Assembly (NCBI RefSeq): GCF_023221595.1
Contig: NZ_CP096563.1
Span: 1,904,501 to 1,968,500, forward strand
Direction: 5' to 3'
Source of the DNA: Rhodococcus qingshengii JCM 15477
Lineage (GTDB): Bacteria > Actinomycetota > Actinomycetes > Mycobacteriales > Mycobacteriaceae
DNA: 64,000 nt
The position numbers were made by a program, and so were the translations under genes. The notes below the pieces were generated by a model. It saw only the letters and a program-made list of their open reading frames with translations. It did not search any database and was not told the origin of the DNA. Shown here in pieces: positions 17,872-25,587 of this stretch; within the stretch, counting starts at the first letter, position 1, and the number at the start of each line of letters is the position of its first letter.

Positions 17872-19245
17872 GTGACCACAGTCTCTCCCACAGGCGGCAC
17901 CAGTGCCGCCGGCGCCGGGGGTGCGAGTGCCGCAGGTGCGACGCAGCCCCCGCAGAACACCACCAGTGTGCGGCGCGTTGCAATCGCGAGTTGTATCGGC
18001 ACGACTATCGAGTTCTACGACTTCTTTATCTACGGAACCGCTGCGGCACTTGTCTTTCCGACGGTGTTCTTCCCCGCGCTCGGTGCCACTGCGGGAACTG
18101 TCGCATCGTTTGCGACTTTCGCAGTCGCATTCATCGCCCGGCCCGTCGGCGCAATGTTGTTCGGACACTTCGGTGATCGCATCGGTCGCAAGAAGACGCT
18201 GATCTCGACGCTCCTGCTCATGGGTATCTCGACGCTCCTGATCGGCTTGCTGCCGGGTGCTGCAACCATCGGTGTCGCGGCCCCGATCATCTTGGTGCTC
18301 TTGCGATTCGGCCAAGGTTTCGCGGTCGGTGGTGAGTGGGCAGGCGCAACCTTGCTCACCGCGGAATACGCTCCACCGGGCAAACGTGGTCTGTATGCGA
18401 TGTTCCCGCAGCTCGGCCCTGCAATCGCCTTCGTTCTCTCGAGTAGTACCTTCCTCATCACCGGCGCAGTTCTCGGCGACACCAACCAGGCTTTCCTCGA
18501 TTACGGCTGGCGTATCCCGTTCCTGTTCTCCATCGTGTTGGTCGGCATCGGCCTCTACATGCGACTCGCTATCGAGGAGACTCCCGTCTTCAAGGCGGAG
18601 CAGGCAGAGCGCGTCGCGGAGCAGAAGAACGAAGCACCGCGCACCCTTCCGTTCCTGGATGCTTGGCGGTTCCAGACCAAGGAGATCCTGCTCTCGGCAG
18701 GCGCCCTGGCTTGCCTGTTCGCGTTTTTCTACATGGGCACGGCTTTCCTGACGAGCTACGGAACAAAGACCCTCGGCTTCTCCCGTCCGTTCGTCCTGTC
18801 GGTCGGTATCGCTTCCGCGGTTGTCTTCGGTGCGGCGATCGTCGTTTCCGCTCTGTACTCGGACCGCATCGGGCGCCGCAAGGTCATCATGATCTCGTGT
18901 GGTCTGGCCGTCGTCTGGGCGCTGGTGCTGTTCCCGCTCCTCGACACGGGATCGCCGATCGCGTTCATCATCGGGATGTTCGGCACGCTCATGATCTTCG
19001 GAATCGCCTACGGCCCCTGCGGTGCGCTGCTTCCGGAAATGTTCCAGACCCGCTACCGCTACACCGGTGCCGGCCTCGGCTACAACCTCGCCGGAGTGCT
19101 CGGTGGGGCAGTGCCGCCGCTGATCGCCGCACCGCTGGCCTCGGCCTACGGGAGTATGGCCATCGGAGTCATGCTGGCGATCCTGGGTGTGTTGAGCCTG
19201 ATCTGCACCTGGGCACTCGTCGAGACCAAGGACCACGCGCTGTAA
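17872..19245 (+). CDS. MFS transporter, metabolite:H+ symporter (MHS) type
   Basis: A 457-residue major facilitator. The start of the conserved domain, RVAIASCIGTTIEFYDFFIYGTAAALVFP, and the loop GHFGDRIGRKKTLI are diagnostic of the MHS family (alpha-ketoglutarate, proline/betaine and shikimate permeases). A second A-like motif, YSDRIGRRKVIMIS, sits at the start of the second half, and about 12 membrane segments are visible. The first 35 residues are low-complexity Gly/Ala/Thr and cytoplasmic. GTG 17872 is preceded by GGAGG at nine bases. The substrate is probably a carboxylate or amine, but cannot be fixed by sequence. A large palindrome follows the stop. Confidence 0.85.
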   Translation: MTTVSPTGGTSAAGAGGASAAGATQPPQNTTSVRRVAIASCIGTTIEFYDFFIYGTAAALVFPTVFFPALGATAGTVASFATFAVAFIARPVGAMLFGHFGDRIGRKKTLISTLLLMGISTLLIGLLPGAATIGVAAPIILVLLRFGQGFAVGGEWAGATLLTAEYAPPGKRGLYAMFPQLGPAIAFVLSSSTFLITGAVLGDTNQAFLDYGWRIPFLFSIVLVGIGLYMRLAIEETPVFKAEQAERVAEQKNEAPRTLPFLDAWRFQTKEILLSAGALACLFAFFYMGTAFLTSYGTKTLGFSRPFVLSVGIASAVVFGAAIVVSALYSDRIGRRKVIMISCGLAVVWALVLFPLLDTGSPIAFIIGMFGTLMIFGIAYGPCGALLPEMFQTRYRYTGAGLGYNLAGVLGGAVPPLIAAPLASAYGSMAIGVMLAILGVLSLICTWALVETKDHAL

Positions 19246-19248
19246 CCA

Positions 19249-19292
19249 CTGTGCGCCTTTATTAACCGCCGGCGGTTAATAAAGGCGCACAG
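19249..19292 (+). terminator. 44-bp perfect palindrome, copy 1
   Basis: Two 22-base arms (core TGCGCCTTTATTAACCGCC and its complement) meet without a spacer just after the transporter stop. The arms are almost identical to those of the element at 25536-25587. Long symmetric arms containing TTTATTAA on both strands fit a bidirectional terminator or REP-like element. Confidence 0.6.
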
Positions 19293-19320
19293 CAGGCGGG
19301 TGGGGTGTCCGGACTCTGAA

Positions 19321-19363
19321 CAGTTACGGCCACCCCGCACCGGGAAGTATGTCGTGCATCACA
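19321..19363 (+). promoter_or_regulatory. Conserved promoter block upstream of the acyl-CoA synthetase
   Basis: CAGTTA (19321-19326) and, 22 bases on from its start, GAAGTATG-T-CGTGCATCACA are repeated at the same spacing before the aldehyde dehydrogenase gene at 22871 (22797-22839), with one mismatch in the 21-base block. This suggests a shared operator or promoter for both transcripts. Confidence 0.5.
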
Positions 19364-19384
19364 CCGAATCGAGTAAATTCGTAG

Positions 19385-19416
19385 ATGAGAGGGTCCGCTG
19401 CGGCGGCCCCTCTCAT
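19385..19416 (+). promoter_or_regulatory. Leader hairpin before the acyl-CoA synthetase
   Basis: A 9-bp perfect stem (ATGAGAGGG with CCCTCTCAT) encloses a 14-base GC-rich loop, 37 bases upstream of the start codon. It may stabilise the leader or act as an attenuator. Confidence 0.35.
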
Positions 19417-19452
19417 AGGTGCCTGAACAGGTAACCGGAGAGGACAGAACAC

Positions 19453-21090
19453 ATGAGTACGCCGCTGCCCAGCTATACGTCCGGAGTATGGGACGGTCCG
19501 ATGCTGGGCGACACCATCGGAGACAACCTCGATCGCACGGTTGCCGCACACGGCGACCGCGATGCGTTGATCGACCACGCCAGCGGTCGACGATGGACGT
19601 ACCGGGAGTTCGCCGAGCAGGTGAACGGGCTCGCTGCCGGACTACTTTCCCGTGGTGTGGGGAAGGGTGATCGGGTAGGAATCTGGGCTCCCAACTGTCC
19701 GGAATGGACGTTCACTCAATACGCGACGGCAAAGATCGGCGCGATCCTGGTCAACATCAATCCGGCGTACCGCTCGCACGAGTTGCAGTACGTACTCGAG
19801 CAGGCCGGGATCTCGACGCTGGTGTCTGCGGCCAGCTTCAAGACCTCGGACTACGCGTCGATGATCGAGACGGTGCGGCCGCAGTGCCCGGATCTGACGT
19901 CGGTGCTCCTGCTCGGTTCACCCGAGTGGGACGCGGTGCTTGCAGACGGCTTGGCGGCGCAGGCAAGCGATCCGGCTCCGCTCGCCGCAGCCCAGGCCGC
20001 GTTGTCGGCCGACGACGCGATCAACATCCAATACACCTCGGGTACTACCGGTTTCCCGAAGGGCGCGACGCTCAGTCACCACAACATCCTCAACAACGGC
20101 TATTTCGTCGGCGAGTTGTGCCACTACAGCGAGGTCGATCGGGTGTGCATCCCGGTGCCGTTCTACCACTGTTTCGGCATGGTAATGGGCAACCTTGCGT
20201 GCACCAGTCACGGTGCTGCCATGGTCATTCCGGGTCCGGCTTTCGATCCGCGTGCTTCGCTCGAAGCCGTTCAGGCCGAAAAGTGCACGTCCCTCTACGG
20301 CGTTCCGACGATGTTCATCGCGGAGTTGGCGTTGCCGGACTTCGACAGCTTCGATCTGTCGTCCCTTCGCACCGGCATCATGGCGGGCTCGCCCTGCCCG
20401 GTCGAGGTGATGAAGCAGGTCATCGATCGCATGGGCATGTCGGAGGTGTCCATCTGCTACGGCATGACGGAGACCTCGCCGGTGTCGTTGCAGACCCGCT
20501 CGGACGATTCGATCGAGCAGCGCACCGAAACGGTCGGACGGGTAGGGCCGCATCTCGAGATCAAGATCGTCGATCCGGCAACCGGATTGACGGTGCCCCG
20601 TGGCGAGCCGGGTGAACTGTGCACGCGTGGTTACTCGGTCATGCTCGGATACTGGGAGAACCCGGAGAAGACCGCCGAGGCGATCGACGCTGCCCGGTGG
20701 ATGCACACCGGAGACATCGGAGTCATGGACGAGGCCGGATACGTCGCCATCACGGGACGCATCAAGGACATGGTCATCCGCGGTGGCGAGAACGTCTATC
20801 CGCGTGAGATCGAGGAGTTCCTCTACACCCACCCCGACATTCTCGATGCGCAGGTCATCGGTGTACCCGACGCAAAGTACGGCGAGGAATTGATGGTGTG
20901 GGTCCAGATGCGCGAAGGTGCAGACGATCTCGACGCCGATTCGGTCCGCGCGTTCTGCACCGGCAAGCTCGCGCACTACAAGATTCCGCGGTACGTCCAT
21001 GTCGTCGACGAGTTCCCGATGACAGTCACGGGCAAGGTCCGCAAGATCGCGATGCGAGAACAGGCGATCGAATTGATCGGTCAGGCCTGA
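19453..21090 (+). CDS. Acyl-CoA synthetase (AMP-binding, FadD35-like)
   Basis: A 545-residue adenylate-forming CoA ligase. Motifs in order: [18 protein letters not shown] (P-loop), [67 protein letters not shown] and the catalytic-lysine tail [13 protein letters not shown]. These and the length fit medium/long-chain fatty acyl-CoA synthetases of the FadD35 type. GGAGAGGA lies before the ATG. It is followed after four bases by an AcoR-like regulator, and its promoter shares a block with that of the aldehyde/alcohol dehydrogenase operon, so it probably activates the carboxylic acid produced by those enzymes. Chain-length preference is unknown. Confidence 0.85.
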   Translation: MSTPLPSYTSGVWDGPMLGDTIGDNLDRTVAAHGDRDALIDHASGRRWTYREFAEQVNGLAAGLLSRGVGKGDRVGIWAPNCPEWTFTQYATAKIGAILVNINPAYRSHELQYVLEQAGISTLVSAASFKTSDYASMIETVRPQCPDLTSVLLLGSPEWDAVLADGLAAQASDPAPLAAAQAALSADDAINIQYTSGTTGFPKGATLSHHNILNNGYFVGELCHYSEVDRVCIPVPFYHCFGMVMGNLACTSHGAAMVIPGPAFDPRASLEAVQAEKCTSLYGVPTMFIAELALPDFDSFDLSSLRTGIMAGSPCPVEVMKQVIDRMGMSEVSICYGMTETSPVSLQTRSDDSIEQRTETVGRVGPHLEIKIVDPATGLTVPRGEPGELCTRGYSVMLGYWENPEKTAEAIDAARWMHTGDIGVMDEAGYVAITGRIKDMVIRGGENVYPREIEEFLYTHPDILDAQVIGVPDAKYGEELMVWVQMREGADDLDADSVRAFCTGKLAHYKIPRYVHVVDEFPMTVTGKVRKIAMREQAIELIGQA

Positions 21091-21094
21091 GAGT

Positions 21095-22762
21095 ATGTCC
21101 GCGAACCCAGGGGAGCGTGAGCCGGTACGCCCCGAGATCGCGCTCTCCTGGAAGCGTTCTCGACTCAGTGGCCTCGACCCGTCGTCGGCCATCGCCGTGG
21201 ACACCGAGGAGCAGGACGGTGAGTCTCGTCTGCTCCGGGCAGCCGCACCCGTGCTCGACGAAGTTTCGCAACAGATCGCGGGCACCGGTTTCTGCGTGCT
21301 GCTTGCCGATCGAGAATGCCGCGTCGTCGCTTCGGTGTACTCCGACAGTCGCGTCGAGCGAACGATCGAGCGGTTGGGCGTCGTCAACGGTTCACGCTTC
21401 GGCGAAGAGCACGCCGGCACCAACGCGCTCGGTACGCCCCTCGAGGTCGGACGAAGCGTGGTGATCCACGGTGACGAGCATTTCCTCGACAGCCTCAAGG
21501 GTTTGAGCTGCTATGGACAGCCGATCCTGCATCCCGTCACACGTCGTGTCGAAGGCATTCTCGACATGACCGGCGTTGTCTCGCAGGCCAACCCACTGTT
21601 CGCGCCCTTCCTTGCGCGTGCTGCAGCGGACATCGAGAAACGGCTGCTCGAAGGCTCGAAAGCATCGGAGCAGCGGCTGGTCGACGCATTCCAGCGAGTT
21701 TCACATCAGCGCCACATTGCCGTCGCGGCCATCGGCGACGACATCCTGCTGAGCAACCGAACCGCTTTGGATTTGCTCGACACCGCAGACCATGTATCGC
21801 TCCGTTCCTTGATTGCCGACCTGAATCCGGACCAATCACGATTGGTGACAGTCGAATTGGCGTCCGGCGCTCTGGCGCGAGTTCAAGCCGACCGGATTTC
21901 CGGGGCTGACGGTGGTGCGCTCTTCCTGGTCGAACCACTCCAACGGGAACGGGCACCGATCCGCAGAACGCACGAGCGGGCACCGTCTCCGGGCGAACGA
22001 CTGCGGCGCGACCTGATGCGGGCGCGGGCAACCTCTGCCGCCGTGGCGATCTCTGGTGAAGCGGGATCCGGCCGAACCTCGGCAGCATCGGATGTCGTCG
22101 GCAGTGTCGATGCGAGTTGGCTCGATGCCACGCGAATCGCGTTCGACGGCCGTGAGCAGTGGGTCACCGATCTCGTGCGAGCAGCCCGTAAGCGTTCGGG
22201 CGTGGTCGTGATCGAACAGGTACAACTCCTTCCTGACTCGGTGTTGCCGCTGGTCGCAGACCTGATCGACGCCAGCGCCGAGGGGCCGAAAATCGTACTG
22301 ACCAGCGGAGCGGCAGTTGATCTTCCGCCGACCATCGCCGCGCTGCTCTCACGATGCGCCTCCCGGGTTGTCATCACCCCACTGCGCGAGCGACAGGCTG
22401 AGATCGCCGAGTTGGCACAAGTCATGTTGGAGGGGATCTCGCCAGAACTGAGGTTGACCGCCAGCGCTGCCGAAGCACTCGCGGCGGCCAACTGGCCGGG
22501 CAACCTGGCCGAATTGCGCGTCGTGTTGAATCGCGCCTCGGATGAACGCTCGAGCAATCGCATCGACGTCGCTGATCTGCCCGAGGACTATCGCACCACG
22601 ACCAAGGTGTCGCGGTTGGCAGGGCGGGAGAAAGCCGAGCGCCAGGCGATCATCGGAGCGTTGAAAGACTGCGGCGGCAACAAGGTTCACGCGTCGGCGC
22701 AACTCGGAATCAGCCGAAGCACTCTCTATACACGGATGCGGGCGCTCGACATCACTGTGTAG
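21095..22762 (+). CDS. AcoR-like GAF/AAA+/Fis-type regulator with degenerate AAA+ domain
   Basis: A 555-residue regulator. The N-terminal GAF half has RFGEEHAGTNALGTPLEVGRSVVIHGDEHFL and LSCYGQPILHPVTRRVEGILDMTG, typical of AcoR. The middle domain keeps the AAA+ outline but is degraded: Walker A is GEAGSGRT rather than GESGTGKE, Walker B is VVVIEQVQ rather than LFLDEI, and the GAFTGA loop that contacts sigma-54 is absent. ANWPGNLAELRVVLNRA and the C-terminal Fis-like HTH (AIIGALKDCGGNKVHASAQLGISRSTLYTRMRAL) remain. It therefore cannot be a normal sigma-54 activator and probably works with sigma-70-type polymerase. It lies four bases after the acyl-CoA synthetase and upstream of the aldehyde dehydrogenase, its likely target. 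Confidence 0.82.
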   Translation: MSANPGEREPVRPEIALSWKRSRLSGLDPSSAIAVDTEEQDGESRLLRAAAPVLDEVSQQIAGTGFCVLLADRECRVVASVYSDSRVERTIERLGVVNGSRFGEEHAGTNALGTPLEVGRSVVIHGDEHFLDSLKGLSCYGQPILHPVTRRVEGILDMTGVVSQANPLFAPFLARAAADIEKRLLEGSKASEQRLVDAFQRVSHQRHIAVAAIGDDILLSNRTALDLLDTADHVSLRSLIADLNPDQSRLVTVELASGALARVQADRISGADGGALFLVEPLQRERAPIRRTHERAPSPGERLRRDLMRARATSAAVAISGEAGSGRTSAASDVVGSVDASWLDATRIAFDGREQWVTDLVRAARKRSGVVVIEQVQLLPDSVLPLVADLIDASAEGPKIVLTSGAAVDLPPTIAALLSRCASRVVITPLRERQAEIAELAQVMLEGISPELRLTASAAEALAAANWPGNLAELRVVLNRASDERSSNRIDVADLPEDYRTTTKVSRLAGREKAERQAIIGALKDCGGNKVHASAQLGISRSTLYTRMRALDITV

Positions 22763-22766
22763 TTTG

Positions 22767-22799
22767 CTGTCCGACTTCAGTTGTACAAAGTTCGGACAG
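22767..22799 (+). promoter_or_regulatory. Inverted repeat upstream of the second aldehyde dehydrogenase
   Basis: CTGTCCGA (22767-22774) and TCGGACAG (22792-22799) form 8-base inverted arms around a central TTGTACAA dyad. It lies right after the regulator stop and before the conserved promoter block, so it is a candidate operator for the AcoR-like protein; a weak terminator for that gene is the alternative. Confidence 0.45.
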
Positions 22800-22839
22800 T
22801 TAGCACCCCTGGAAGCGCGGAAGTATGGCGTGCATCACA
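22797..22839 (+). promoter_or_regulatory. Conserved promoter block upstream of the aldehyde/alcohol dehydrogenase operon
   Basis: CAGTTA followed at the same distance by GAAGTATG-G-CGTGCATCACA, matching 19321-19363 with one mismatch in the 21-base block. The spacing to the ATG at 22871 leaves about 30 bases, consistent with a promoter or an operator near it. Confidence 0.5.
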
Positions 22840-22870
22840 TTCGCACCTCACTACTTCAGGGGAGTTTCCG

Positions 22871-24370
22871 ATGACGGCAGTAGCCGAACACACCATCAGT
22901 TCCGCGGTACAGGGTTTCCTGAACGGACCGAAGAAGCTCTACATCGGCGGCGAATTCGTCGACGCCGCTTCGGGTCAGACCTTCGCGACGTACAACCCGG
23001 CTGACGGACAGAAGCTCGCAGACGTGGCACACGGTCAGGCCGAAGACATCGACCGCGCGGTACGTGCCGCTCGAACGGCTTTCGAGGACGGCCCCTGGTC
23101 ACGTATGAAGGCAAACGAGCGCGAGCGGATGATCTGGCGCGTCGGCGACATTCTCAGTGCTCGTGCCGAGGAATTCGGTCAGCTCGAAGCTCTCGACAAC
23201 GGCAAGTCCGTTGCCATCGCCACCGCCGTCGACGTGGCTTGGGCCGCAGACGTTTTCCGCTACTACGCGGGTTGGGCCACCAAGATCGAAGGCAGCACCG
23301 TCAACGTGTCGATGCCCTTCTCTCCGGGCGGCGAGTTCCACGCCTACACCCTGCGTGAGGCGATCGGCGTCTGTGGACTGATCGTGCCGTGGAACTTCCC
23401 GCTGCTGATGTCGTCGTGGAAGCTCGCCCCCGCGCTCGCCGCCGGCAACACGGTGATCCTCAAGCCCGCTGAGCAGACCCCGCTCACCGCACTGCTTCTC
23501 GCGGAGGTCTTCGAAGAAGCAGGCTTCCCGCCCGGCGTCGTCAACATCGTTCCCGGCTTCGGCGATGCAGGTGCTGCTCTGTCCGGCCACGACGACGTGG
23601 ACAAGGTTGCGTTCACCGGTTCCACCGAGGTGGGTAAGAAGATCGTCGACGCCGCCAAGGGCAATCTGAAGAAGGTTACGCTCGAGCTCGGTGGCAAGAG
23701 CCCCAATATCGTGTTCGCCGACGCCGATTTCGATTCCGCGGTGGAGGGTTCGCTCAACGCGTGGCTGTTCAACCACGGACAGTGCTGCGTTGCGGGTACT
23801 CGTCTGTACGTCGAGGACACCATCTTCGAGAAGTTCACCGAGGCCGTCGCGCACGCAGCGAGTCAGGTCAAGATCGGACCCGGCCTCGATCCCACCACCC
23901 AGCTCGGACCCCTGGTCTCGCAGGAGCAGTTCGACAAGGTGACCGGCTACCTGCGTGAGGGAATCGCCGACGGCGCACGTGCACTGACGGGCGGCAACCG
24001 CTGGGGCGATCAGGGCTACTTCGTCGAGCCGACCGTCTTCGTTGACGTCAAGCCCGAATTCTCCATCGTTCAGGAGGAGATCTTCGGACCCGTCGTGGCG
24101 GCGCTGCCGTTCAATGCGGACGACGGACCGATCACTGCCGCAAACGATTCCATCTACGGCTTGGCCGCCGGCATCTGGACCCGGGACATTTCCAAGGCTC
24201 ACCGCACGGCGAAGCGCTTGAAGGCCGGTTCGGTGTGGATCAACCAGTACAACGGCTTCGACACTGCAATGCCCTTCGGTGGATACAAGCAGTCCGGCTG
24301 GGGCCGCGAGCTCGGCGCTTCGGCTATCGATCTCTACACCCAGACCAAGGCCGTCAACATCGCTCTCTGA
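22871..24370 (+). CDS. NAD-dependent aldehyde dehydrogenase
   Basis: A 499-residue class-1/2-like aldehyde dehydrogenase. [53 protein letters not shown] (catalytic Glu) and FNHGQCCVAGTR (nucleophile at the Cys305/306 pair) are all present, with [15 protein letters not shown] at the end. ATG 22871 is preferred over an upstream in-frame ATG at 22781 because GGGGAG precedes it and the protein then starts at the family N-terminus. It is only about 40% like ThcA by eye, so it probably serves a different aldehyde. The alcohol dehydrogenase gene follows 47 bases later in the same operon. Confidence 0.88.
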   Translation: MTAVAEHTISSAVQGFLNGPKKLYIGGEFVDAASGQTFATYNPADGQKLADVAHGQAEDIDRAVRAARTAFEDGPWSRMKANERERMIWRVGDILSARAEEFGQLEALDNGKSVAIATAVDVAWAADVFRYYAGWATKIEGSTVNVSMPFSPGGEFHAYTLREAIGVCGLIVPWNFPLLMSSWKLAPALAAGNTVILKPAEQTPLTALLLAEVFEEAGFPPGVVNIVPGFGDAGAALSGHDDVDKVAFTGSTEVGKKIVDAAKGNLKKVTLELGGKSPNIVFADADFDSAVEGSLNAWLFNHGQCCVAGTRLYVEDTIFEKFTEAVAHAASQVKIGPGLDPTTQLGPLVSQEQFDKVTGYLREGIADGARALTGGNRWGDQGYFVEPTVFVDVKPEFSIVQEEIFGPVVAALPFNADDGPITAANDSIYGLAAGIWTRDISKAHRTAKRLKAGSVWINQYNGFDTAMPFGGYKQSGWGRELGASAIDLYTQTKAVNIAL

Positions 24371-24417
24371 CCGACCCCATCGCTCATTCTCTCGTCCGAC
24401 AATCAAGGAGATCACCA

Positions 24418-25530
24418 GTGAAGACCAAAGCTGCTGTACTGCTCGAGCCCGGAAAGCCTTTCGAGATCATGGAACTCGACCTCGACGGCCCGGGTGTGGG
24501 TGAGGTACTGATCAAGTACACCGCTGCCGGACTGTGCCATTCGGATCTGCACCTGACCGACGGTGATCTCCCGCCGCGTTACCCGATCGTCGGCGGACAC
24601 GAAGGCTCGGGCATCATCGAAGAGGTCGGCCCAGGCGTCACGAAGGTCAAGCCGGGCGACCATGTCGTGTGTAGCTTCATCCCCAACTGCGGCACCTGTC
24701 GCTACTGCTCGACCGGTCGCCAGAACCTCTGCGACATGGGTGCCACCATCCTCGAAGGCTCGATGCCCGACGGTTCCTTCCGTTTCCACGGCAACGGAAT
24801 GGATTTCGGCGGAATGTGCATGTTGGGAACGTTCTCCGAGCGCGCCACCATTTCTCAGCACTCGGTAGTCAAGATCGACGACTGGCTTCCCTTGGAGACA
24901 GCGGTGGTCGTCGGCTGCGGCGTGCCTTCGGGTTGGGGAACGGCAGTAAATGCCGGTAACCTTCGCGCCGGTGACACCGCTGTGATCTACGGCATCGGTG
25001 GTCTCGGCATCAACGCCGTCCAGGGCGCCGTTTCGGCCGGCTGCAAGTACGTCGTTGTGGTCGATCCGGTTGCTCTCAAGCGTGAGACCGCACTGAAGTT
25101 CGGTGCAACCCATGCCTTTGCAGACGCCGAGAGCGCTGCTGCCAAGGTCAACGAGCTGACGTGGGGACAGGGTGCCGACGCTGCGCTCATCCTTGTCGGC
25201 ACCGTCGACGAGGACGTGGTCAGTGCAGCGACGGCAGTGATCGGCAAGGGTGGCACCGTGGTGATCACGGGACTCGCCGACCCCGCCAAGCTGACCGTTC
25301 ACGTGTCGGGTACCGACCTGACGCTGAATCAGAAGACGATCAAGGGCACGTTGTTCGGGTCCATGAATCCGCAGTACGACATCGTGCGACTGCTGCGTCT
25401 CTACGATGCCGGTCAGCTCAAGCTCGACGAACTGATCACCAACACCTACAGCCTCGAAGACGTCAACAAGGGCTACCAGGATCTACGTGACGGCAAGAAC
25501 ATCCGTGGCGTGATCATTCACGACAAGTAA
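24418..25530 (+). CDS. NDMA-dependent (mycofactocin-associated) zinc alcohol dehydrogenase
   Basis: A 370-residue medium-chain dehydrogenase. Catalytic zinc ligands are Cys40 (GLCHSD) and His61 (GGHEG); the structural zinc is held by Cys91, 94, 97 and 105 (CGTCRYCSTGRQNLC). VIYGIGGLGINAVQGA binds the cofactor. The sequence FRFHGNGMDFGGMCMLGTFSE and the tail NIRGVIIHDK mark the Rxyl_3153-type NDMA-dependent alcohol dehydrogenase family, whose non-exchangeable NAD is recycled by mycofactocin (or artificially by N,N-dimethyl-4-nitrosoaniline). Start is GTG 24418 with AAGGAG nine bases before; the open frame extends further upstream into the aldehyde dehydrogenase. It would feed the aldehyde dehydrogenase encoded just upstream. 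The mft genes in the same window support this electron partner. Confidence 0.87.
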   Translation: MKTKAAVLLEPGKPFEIMELDLDGPGVGEVLIKYTAAGLCHSDLHLTDGDLPPRYPIVGGHEGSGIIEEVGPGVTKVKPGDHVVCSFIPNCGTCRYCSTGRQNLCDMGATILEGSMPDGSFRFHGNGMDFGGMCMLGTFSERATISQHSVVKIDDWLPLETAVVVGCGVPSGWGTAVNAGNLRAGDTAVIYGIGGLGINAVQGAVSAGCKYVVVVDPVALKRETALKFGATHAFADAESAAAKVNELTWGQGADAALILVGTVDEDVVSAATAVIGKGGTVVITGLADPAKLTVHVSGTDLTLNQKTIKGTLFGSMNPQYDIVRLLRLYDAGQLKLDELITNTYSLEDVNKGYQDLRDGKNIRGVIIHDK

Positions 25531-25535
25531 CCCCA

Positions 25536-25587
25536 AGTGCTGTGCGCCTTTATTAACCGCCCGCGGTTAATAAAGGCGCACAGCACT
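25536..25587. terminator. Bidirectional terminator palindrome, copy 2
   Basis: Two 25-base arms around a CC spacer, with a core nearly identical to the palindrome at 19249-19292. It lies between two convergent genes and its right arm runs into the stop codon of the minus-strand hydrolase, so it can end transcription from both sides. Confidence 0.7.
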
